DNA of 64,000 nucleotides from NCBI GenBank assembly GCA_021521415.1, contig JAIQDT010000190.1, forward strand, positions 2,480,001 through 2,544,000, given 5' to 3'. Under the pieces are notes generated by a model. That model did no database searches and had not been told where the DNA came from. It saw only the letters and a program-made list of their open reading frames with translations. Positions within the stretch are counted from its first letter, which is position 1. Every line of letters starts with the position of its first letter. The stretch is from Bidens hawaiensis (taxonomy: Eukaryota; Streptophyta; Magnoliopsida; Asterales; Asteraceae). Positions 56,157 through 64,000 of this stretch are shown here, one piece after another. A program made the position numbers and the translations under genes.

Positions 56157-57659
56157 TAATTCTGGAAATATTTTTATAAAATTCCTTACTGTCAAAAACT
56201 GATTTGTGCAAAATTTCAAGATCCGAGACTAAACGGATAATTATTTGTGCTAAACAGAACATAAAAACAAACTTTTAAAGCTTAAAACGCGTAAACCGGC
56301 AAAGTTCGCCTAAGCGAGCTGACTGGTGCATAAAAACCCTAAAAATAGACTATTTTCATGAAACTAAGTAAAAATAAATAATCCGAAAGTAATTCGGATG
56401 ATTTGGGTAATTTTACCCGATTTAGTCGTTTCCGGTATATTAAAGACGGAAACGGGCCTCGCGGCCAAACGGGGTGTCTAAACCGAGCTCTAATTTCACC
56501 ACTTTAATTAAAATATCAATAACAACTATTTTCTGGTCGTATGTGGCCAAACTCATTTTTGAAAACATAAAGACGAATAAACGTGCTAGGCACGCAAAAC
56601 GAGAAAACAAACTAAGAGTAGTTTTGATTAAAGAACTCTAAGTGATATCACAATCTAAGTCCTGAGAAGTGTATCGGTGTTAACATTGTCCCCGGATCGT
56701 GTACGGTACTGGGTTAACAGTGTCCCCGGACGTACCGGTTAACACGAATTTAAGTTATATTAATAGAAATTGTGTAGTAACGACTTAGGGATCGAATTAC
56801 AGATCCGGACAGGTAGCCGTGCCAGTATCACATCTCTGCTCACCAAAAAAGGTGAGTTTCACGGGCCCCTTTTTATTGAACTGTTTTAAATATTTTCCCG
56901 GGGCGGAAAGCATTTTTTTTTATCAAAGTGTTTAAGTACATGCCGATCGCATGGAAATGAATGTATTTATATAATGTTTATTGTACGGGAATCGTACGGT
57001 AATGTATTGAGATGGTAATTGTCTGAGTTGCTAATATTGTAAGACCCGAAACAGTGTTCTGGGTTAACAGTGTCCCCAGAGGTTATTAAAAGTATTTCTA
57101 GGTTAACAGTATCCCCAGAGGCTATTAAATGTATTTCTGGGTTAACAGTGCCCCCAGAGGTTATTAAATGTATTTCTGGGTTAACAGTGTCCCCAGAGGT
57201 TATTAAATGTGTTTCTGTGTTAACAGTGTCCCCAGGGGTTATTAAATGTGTTTCTGGGTTAACAGAGTTTTCACTTGTAGGCTCAGCATAATTACATCAT
57301 TGATTTATGATTATTAAAATGATTTGTCATGGTTTATTTAAATTAGTGAAACTCACCAACTATTCGTAGTTGTCCCGTTTTCTTTACATGCTTTCTAGGT
57401 ACACCCAAATTGGAATGAGTGATACGTGCTTGATGATGTGTGCTATTTTGTGGAAGCTTAAGAGTCTATATTTTGTTTTAAACATGTTAACGTACTATTG
57501 GTAAAACTTATGTGATAACGCCTAGTCGGTAACGAATCTCGGGACAATGTAATACGTTTAAATTATTGTAGTGGTGTTTTCTTTATAAGCAATGCTGTTG
57601 ATATCAGATGTGTCTGTTGCATCCCGTGTACGTTTCCGCTGCGGTTACGGGGTGTTACA
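56157..57659 (+). repeat. gypsy2 3' LTR, part after copia C
   Basis: Matches about 38773-40272 of the 5' LTR, including the GTTAACA hairpins, the 39-bp array (about 57059-57265) and the intron signals. Followed by CCACT (57660-57664). Confidence 0.95.
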
Positions 57660-57664
57660 CCACT

Positions 57665-58017
57665 TGTATGTGTAAACTCACAAGTGTGTGTAAGTAGGAC
57701 GACTTGATTTGGAAACCATGTGAATAGTGTCACCGACACATGGCGTTCAAAGGTGTTGATGGGATTAAACATGCCAACAAAACATATTATGTTTAACCGA
57801 TCCCATAAAACTAGAAGTTGCAAAGGGTTGAAATCGTCAACGTTGACTACCTTGATAATTCCAATAGTGGGATAAAGGTCACCTAACTACTATTTGGATG
57901 AAACGTTGGGTTCTAGATTTTAATAAATAATTGTCTTGGAGACATTAAAGGGTAGTACTGATTAAAATTTACTGATATCGAAAATACTAAATTGAACTTT
58001 GTTAAATTCTTTTATAG
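57665..58017 (+). other. copia B leader, right part
   Basis: Continues the leader interrupted by gypsy2 and is similar to the end of the copia C leader, including a GGGATAAAGGTCACCTAAC copy near 57868. Ends TTTTATAG before the ATG. Confidence 0.75.
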
Positions 58018-58676
58018 ATGGCCGCAAACAATCCACAGAACGCTATTATCCCTCATGTGCATAATCTATCACATAGATCCATTCTGGACAAGGATCGACT
58101 AAACTTTAATAACTGTATAGACTGATATTGAAACTTGAGAATTGTTCTCAAGCAAGAGAAGAAGTCCTATATTTTGGACGATCCTATTCCCGATGAACCC
58201 GATGTCAACAACTTGGATGCCTATGCCGATTGGCTGAAATACACCGAGGATTCGGTGCAAGTTTCTTGCCTCATGTTAGGAACAATGATTCCCGAGATCC
58301 AAAAGGATTTCGAGAATCATGGGGCGTATGATATGATCACCCAGCTTAAGGAAATTAAGGAAATGTTCCTTACTCAAGCTAGGGTAGAGCGCTTCGAAAC
58401 GGTTCGAGCATTTCATGCATGTCATATGGAAGAAACCCAATCTGTATCATCTTATGAGCTTAAGATTAAAAGCCACATTGATCGGCTTGAACCACTTAAC
58501 TATCCCATCTCAAAAGAGTTAGCCACGGATTTGATCCTAAACGGCTTAACTAAAAGGTTTGAGACATTCGTCATGAACTACAACATGAACGGATGGGACA
58601 AAAGCATTGGTGAGCTTCACGCAATGCTTAAGACAGCCGAAGCCGGCATGGGTAAAAAGGTTTTACCCATTCTTGT
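58018..58676 (+). pseudogene. copia B gag, broken and truncated
   Basis: Homologue of the first 215 or so residues of the copia C polyprotein (MAANN start, VLKQEKKSYILDDPIPDEPD, GTMIPEIQKDFE, MNGWDKSIGELHAML). Two stops fall just before NLRIVLKQE (near 58123 and 58129), and there is a three-codon duplication (KEIKE). It is cut at 58676 by the SIRE-m2 LTR, before the zinc knuckle. Inactive. Confidence 0.9.
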
Positions 58677-59901
58677 TGTCTGGTCCCGAATTCTTGATGG
58701 TCGATTCAGCTCGGATCTTTAATCAATCATGTCATAACTCACACAAAATTAATCGTGTCGACAAGAGAGTTAATGACGGGTTGTTGTATTTAGAAAGATA
58801 TCCGTTTGTTAAAGGCGGAATCAATAACAAACATACGGTTGCAATGAGTATTCAAAGATTGAAGACACACACAGGATTCACTCAAAAGATTTCCATTTAT
58901 ATGACGTTAATCATACAAAAGGAGTAATCGACTTAGGGTTTATAAGGAATCCTCGGACAGCCGTCACGCACAAAATATTCTAAATTAATGTGTCGTGTCC
59001 GTTGTGCGTATCCGTGTCCTCTTGCGGCGTGCCCTAATTATTCTATTTATAGGCCTGCCAACCTAGGACAACTGTCATTCCTTCTAGAAACCCTATCCGA
59101 TAGTACATATTCAAATTACATATTCAAAAATAAAACAAAGTGTAAAACAAGTCTTCCGGGTAGGCTTTTCATTAAACTTCAGTCTCCGAGTACGCAGTGT
59201 ACTCGGCCTTCCTTCAGACTTGGTAAACATAGAAGTGTACTCGGAATCAGTTTCCGGGTAGACTTTACTTAAAGAATATTTTACCAAGTAAAATATTCAT
59301 CGAGTAGACTTCAATCTTCTTGGACTTATCAAACTTTGCCCGAAAAATTCTTACGAGCAACCTTGTTCTTCAATGGTCCTGTTCGGCTCATTGTCATTGA
59401 GTAACTTATTGATAAGGCGTACTCGAGAATACATACCTTACTTGAGCAGAACCTTACTCGATATAACTTAGAGATATTCCATTAACTCATAAAGTATACT
59501 CGGACCATAATTATTAAAGAATACCTTGCCCGGTCTTCCAATCACTTGGCTTCATGGACTTGGTTGACCAAACCTTACTCGGAAGAGTAAAATACTTGGT
59601 CTTGAAGAACAACCCTGCTTGACAAAGTGAACCTTACTCGGATATGCTAAATCAATGATCCTTACTCGGAAATCACTAAAAAGCATACCTTGATCGGATA
59701 TCCACTTAAGAAGACTATTTGAAGTAAACCTTGCTCGGAAGGCATAATCTCGTACTCGGCTAAGTAAGAGCTTACTCGAAGGTCCAAGGTGTGCTCGGAT
59801 TCAATAATTAGCAGTTTCTGAGGAGGTTGAGAAGATTCCAATCTTGCATATCCTTCGTTTAGGTCAGATCTCCTCATTTGGGTCAAATTCTTGACCCAAC
59901 A
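58677..59901 (-). repeat. SIRE-m2 3' LTR
   Basis: 1225 bp, plus-strand ends TGTCTGGTCCC and GACCCAACA, similar to the SIRE-m1 LTR. Minus-strand polypurine tract CTAGGGGGAGAT abuts it (59902-59913). Confidence 0.85.
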
Positions 59902-60054
59902 ATCTCCCCCTAGATTGGAACACCTCAGCTGACCCAAAACACTCTATGGTTACTTACACTCAGCAAAATACACATCAAATTTCATAATCAAATTACATAA
60001 GTAAAAATTACATAAGCAAAAGCTGTCCAAAGACATTACAAAGCAAAGCCTATT

Positions 60055-63000
60055 CTATCTATTTTGTCTTCTTCTTTCGTTATAGGCTGCTTGTCTTGTC
60101 AGCTGGATTACTAATGCAGCTCTTTCTCTGAAGATATTGAGAACTTGGTAGTGAGTATGTCCTTCTGGTATCACCAAGTCTCTAATATCAGCTAGATCTT
60201 CATTGTGCAAGCAAGCAAGATCTGCATCTCTCTTTATCACAGCCAGCACCTTTCCATCAGAATTCATCAATGCATATTCTCCATTTTCCAAGTATTCAAC
60301 TTGAGCAATGTTGTCATTCTTCTGTACAATGTAGTTTGGCCTTTTCATTCTTCTTCTCAAACTTATACACTTACTCATGTTGGACAGTGGGTCTTCATCT
60401 CTGACATACATCTTAAAGTCTCTTTCAGCAATATCCATCTTCTTTACCTTTGCAGATCTTCTTGCTTTGTTCATTGAAGCTACACCTCTGCATATGTTGT
60501 CTTTCAAGAATCTAAACCCATTTCCATCTTGCTCATACAGGTATTTAGATAACTCATTCATTTGTCTACCTGCAGATCTGCTTCTGTCCCTGAAATCATA
60601 AAGATGAAGTGACTCCATTCTGCTCATTTGTTCTTCATTGTATTCTCTGAAGTCACTTCTCACAATAATTTCCCTCAACTGCCTACTTTCCATAATCACC
60701 TTCAAAGTATCAGTTACTGAATCATAGTAGAGCTCTCTTGGTAGATCCACACCAGATTGTGGTCTTGTTCTTTGTTGTACTGAGCTTCTTAATTCTCTTC
60801 TTCCTCCTTGGCCTCTTCCTCTTGGGAATCTTTGATGGAGTGGAGGTCTGAATGGAATTGATTTCTTGGGCTTTTGAGGTCCCAAGTTAAATGTCTTCAC
60901 ATACATAGCCTCCACCATCTCAGTGGGAAGGTTGGCTATCTCCACCATGTCATGTCCTGCAGCCTCCAGTTCAATTAACATTTTTATCATTCCTGGAGTT
61001 CTTGCCAGTCCAGCAGGTACAAATCTGCCATCAGCATAATATCTGGGATTTTCTCCTTCCCTCAATGCCTTTTCCCACTCATCTTTTTGCAGATAGAAAA
61101 GAGTCTTCAAATCCTCTTTCTCCAAAACATTAAAATCTGCTTCAGTCATCCCTCTCTTGTTTATCATTATGTTTCTTAGGATGCTGATCATTTCCTCATT
61201 CTCCCAAGGCATGAATGGTTCATCATCAGGTTTAACCTCAGGCTGTTCTGGCTGAGGGATTGGAGGTTGATCAGTTGTCTTTTCTTGTTCCATCTCTTTT
61301 TCCCTCACAGTCCTGAGTCTTCTTGTTCTTTTGGCAGGTGGCTCATCAGATGTTTCTTTTACGATTGAGCTCTCAGTATAGACCCTTTTTAATTCTTTCT
61401 CTTTCCTTTTGGAATACTGGTCAAATACTGCCTCTTTACTCAGATTTCTTACAATCTCAGGCTTCATGCCTTTCTCAAGAAGGTATCCACACATACCATC
61501 ATATTTCTTCTTTAACTCTTCCAATTCAACCTTATCATCCTCTTTTACAAACTTTTCTGAACCTATCTCTTTCTCACTGTTGTAAAGATCTTGAATTTGG
61601 TCAATAGTGTATTTTTACAAGGAAGCTTCAGGATAGCCTCTAACTTTCAAATAAGTTTTATAATGCTCAGCATTTTTCTTTCTCTTCTCAACCTTCTTTA
61701 AGACTTCCTCTGTATTGATTTCAATGTTGCCTCTTTGAATATAAATCTTTTCAGCTTGAGGGGTCTCAGCAGTGGAGCTTGTACCAACTTTCTCTCCTCC
61801 TTGATCAGGGTTGTCATCATCCTCTTCATCAGACTCCTAAGAGTCAACCTCCTCATTATCTGATAAATCAATCATGGCATCTATTTTAGGTTCATCAGAG
61901 GCAGGATGATCTGGTTCATCAGTATTTTCATTTTCATCAGAAACATTATCATCAGGGACCCCTGGTAATTTGTCTCCTGGTTTCAGTGTTTGTAAGGGGA
62001 TTGCCCTGATTGGTTCATCATCCTCTGGGGTCTCCACATAACATTTATTCTTTTCATCCCATATACCCCTCCTATCAGCTCTTTCAGTTTCAGCCTGCTC
62101 AGCAGATCTCTTCCTTCTTTGATAAGTATTTTCAAAACTTCTTTCTGGCCAGTTACTAGTAGGGTTCTTTCTCAAGACCTCGTTTACCTGTTCAGCCCAT
62201 TTCTTGGCAGCCATAGATGCAATTGACTCACCAATTTCCTCTTCAGGAATCATATATCAGTATTTAGATTGGTTGATGGTTCAGCAGTCTCAGATTGTTG
62301 CTCCTGAAACTTGCTGACCACCCTTCCCAAAGAGTCATCAAACTCTTGATTTTTGTTCATATTTACCAAAATTTCAATCACCTCTTGATCTGCCACATCT
62401 TGAAATATCTCTTTTGCTACATTGGCTTCTTTGATCAATAGGTCCTGCTGTGCTAACTCTTCTTCTGTCAAGGAATGGGCAATTGCTTCCCTTTCCATTG
62501 ACTCTTTAATAAGTCTTTCTTTCTCAGCAAGAGCAGCAGCAGCAGTATCTACAAAGGATACATCCTTCTCAACATATACAATAGGTTCATCATCAGTTGC
62601 TAAACCTATTCCCTTTTCTTTCCTTTTTCTCACCTCTTCTTCATCCTCTTGCTCATGACTTCCAAACTCATCAATCTCTCTAAATAAGTTTTCCAATTCA
62701 GAGTCATGCTCTACCCTCTTGGAACTAGCTTCTTGATCATCATTTGGCTCAGTGTGTTCTAGTTCCTCAGTAGCAGCATTCACATTTACATTCTTCACAC
62801 TCATCTCCTCATCCATAATCTCTGTCAATTCTTCTGTTAACACATTCTCATCATCATTGGTTACTTCTTCTCTCACATCCATTACAGATTCATCACTATC
62901 ATCATACTCATTCATGATCATCTTCAAACCATCAACATTTTAAACACTTACAACATCAGCCATAACCACATCATCGTCATCTATATTCTCCCCCTGTTTT

Positions 63001-64000
63001 GGGGCAGCTGAGGTCTTCTCAACCTCCTACACCAGGGTTCGAATTCAGCATCAGCTAACCTTTTCAATAACATTTCATTTTCACTAGTTAGCTCTTCATT
63101 CTTTCTTCTCAAATAAACATTCTCATCCCTAACCTCCTCAACTTGTCTTTTAAATTCATCATTTTCAAACATCAATTCAGCATTTCTTTGGAACATATCA
63201 TCATGTGGTCTTGTAGGGTTTGATGTAGTAAATGGTTCAAAGTGAGGTTGGTTGGTGGTTGGTGTTTGTGGTGTTGGTGATTGATGTGTGTATTGATGTG
63301 TAGATGTTTCTGGTTGGTCTAGGGTAAGGGTTTGAGGTGGTGTTTGATGTGGTGAGATTGGTGGTGGTGAGAGTGGTAGTGTTGGAATTGGTTGTTCAAG
63401 TTCTTCTCTTTGCTCCCCCTGTACAGGTGCCATAATATCCATCTCCAAATCATCTCCACCGTCATTGCCATCAACATTATCATCAGAGTCTCCTTCAGCA
63501 CTCTCATCATTAACCCCTTCTTCCTCCTCTGAGATCAGCTCAGGCACAGGCATTATAGCCAAATCATGGTTTAGCAACCAAGGTAAAATTTCTTGTATGC
63601 ATCAGGATCTTGCAGTTTATGAGTGACTCCAATTGTTGGTAAATCTTGTAATGTGTTGTTGAAAATGATCTGCAGGAATCTTGGGTACTGTAAAAATCTT
63701 TTTCTTTCTAGTTTCTTCAGATTCCCCACTAACCCATCAAAAATTATCTTGGAAAAGTTAAAGGGCAGATCAAAAATTGTTCCAACAGTGGCATTTGCTA
63801 GATCAAGACTCATCAGAGTCCATGATCCCTTCCTCGGAGCAAATCCATGAATAATGTGGTGAATCAGAAATCTGTACAGCATTGGAAATAAACCCTTCTG
63901 AAACTGTCCTTCATGGACATTTCCTTGATACCCCATCGTTCTTTAAAAATCTTCAATAAGTGCTTTGTATTGAGGTTGATGTGATTGTGATCATCGTCAT
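60055..64000 (-). pseudogene. SIRE-type extra ORF, second copy (partial)
   Basis: Same protein as at 10095-14588 and better kept. The largest open piece is 489 codons (60055-61524). N-terminal region from the window edge: MGYQGNVHEGQF, YRFLIHHIIHGFAPRKGSW, LPFNFSKIIFDGLVGNLKK, FLQYPRFLQIIFN. Then an acidic stretch, a Pro/His/Thr-rich part, long Glu/Lys-rich probable coiled coils, and a basic C-terminal domain (DLPRELYYDSVTDTLK, ESRQLREIIVRSDFREY, MNSDGKVLAVIKRDADLACL, ending RRRQNR). Breaks: a one-base loss near 63940, a frame change near 63575, stops near 62940, 61838 and 61617, and a frame change near 62250. No membrane segment. Function unknown. Confidence 0.7.

Larger units (their letters stand above)
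37162..57659 (+). mobile_element. gypsy2: complete Ty3/gypsy chromovirus carrying copia C
   Basis: Two LTRs (3111 bp, and about 3114 bp once copia C and its target duplication are removed), initiator-Met primer-binding site, an extra ORF upstream of gag, one intact gag-pol ORF with a chromodomain-like end, a polypurine tract and a perfect 5-bp target duplication. The LTRs differ by scattered substitutions and one-base gaps, so it is older than gypsy1. It resembles gypsy1 through most of pol but not in LTR sequence, so it is a different family of the same clade. Confidence 0.95.
58677..64000 (-). mobile_element. SIRE-m2: SIRE-like copia element, 3' part
   Basis: Minus-strand element of the same family as SIRE-m1, inserted in the copia B gag (left flank CTTGT). 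The window holds its 3' LTR, polypurine tract and most of the extra ORF. Its pol, gag and 5' LTR would lie beyond 64000. It differs noticeably from SIRE-m1 in LTR and ORF, so the two are separate insertions. Confidence 0.8.

Overview
This is plant nuclear DNA that consists, as far as I can read it, entirely of transposable elements nested in one another. I see no host protein gene, tRNA or rRNA. Two chromodomain Ty3/gypsy elements, Ty1/copia elements of two families (one with a SIRE/Maximus-like layout) and a LINE relic point to a eudicot. The long extra ORF downstream of the copia pol resembles proteins I associate with composite-family (Asteraceae) repeats. The family assignment is inference.

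Layout, left to right. 1-4080: old minus-strand LINE relic (497-1437 and 3135-3493) split by a solo LTR (1443-3129, duplicated target TCACC), then a block with three long hairpins. 4081-5770: LTR and leader of copia family B, with a solo LTR of another family (D) inside. 6121-8746 and 31282-31748: plus-strand SIRE-like pol relic, interrupted by a minus-strand element of the same family, SIRE-m1 (8747-31276). SIRE-m1 keeps its 3' LTR, a broken downstream extra ORF, a broken pol and gag, and a truncated 5' LTR. That truncated LTR is itself interrupted by gypsy1 (20432-31053). Gypsy1 has an intact 1483-residue polyprotein, two equal-length LTRs with no difference seen, and duplicated target CCTTG. 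31749-35079: noncoding DNA with a tandem array and the leader of a second D element. 35080-37161: D LTR, then part of a B LTR and leader. 37162-57659: gypsy2, with an intact 1568-residue polyprotein, an extra upstream ORF with a C-terminal membrane segment, and duplicated target CCACT. Its 3' LTR carries copia C (47957-56151), with an intact 1336-residue polyprotein and duplicated target AAAAT. 57665-58676: rest of the B leader and a broken B gag. 58677-64000: second SIRE-like minus-strand element (SIRE-m2), running out of the window.

The intact polyproteins (gypsy1, gypsy2, copia C) each encode Gag, protease, reverse transcriptase, RNase H and integrase. With LTRs, primer-binding sites and polypurine tracts in place, these elements could be autonomous and recently active. 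SIRE-m1, SIRE-plus, copia B, D and the LINE are dead.

The most interesting signal is in the noncoding parts of the two gypsy elements. Both LTRs appear to contain an intron in the 5' leader (donor, branch point and acceptor in corresponding places). Both also carry arrays of small hairpins whose loop sequence is constant while the stems change on both sides together. Gypsy1 additionally has a larger hairpin with an almost invariant loop, once in each LTR and three times just downstream of pol, again with stems that change in step. This looks like selected RNA or DNA structure rather than ordinary tandem repetition.
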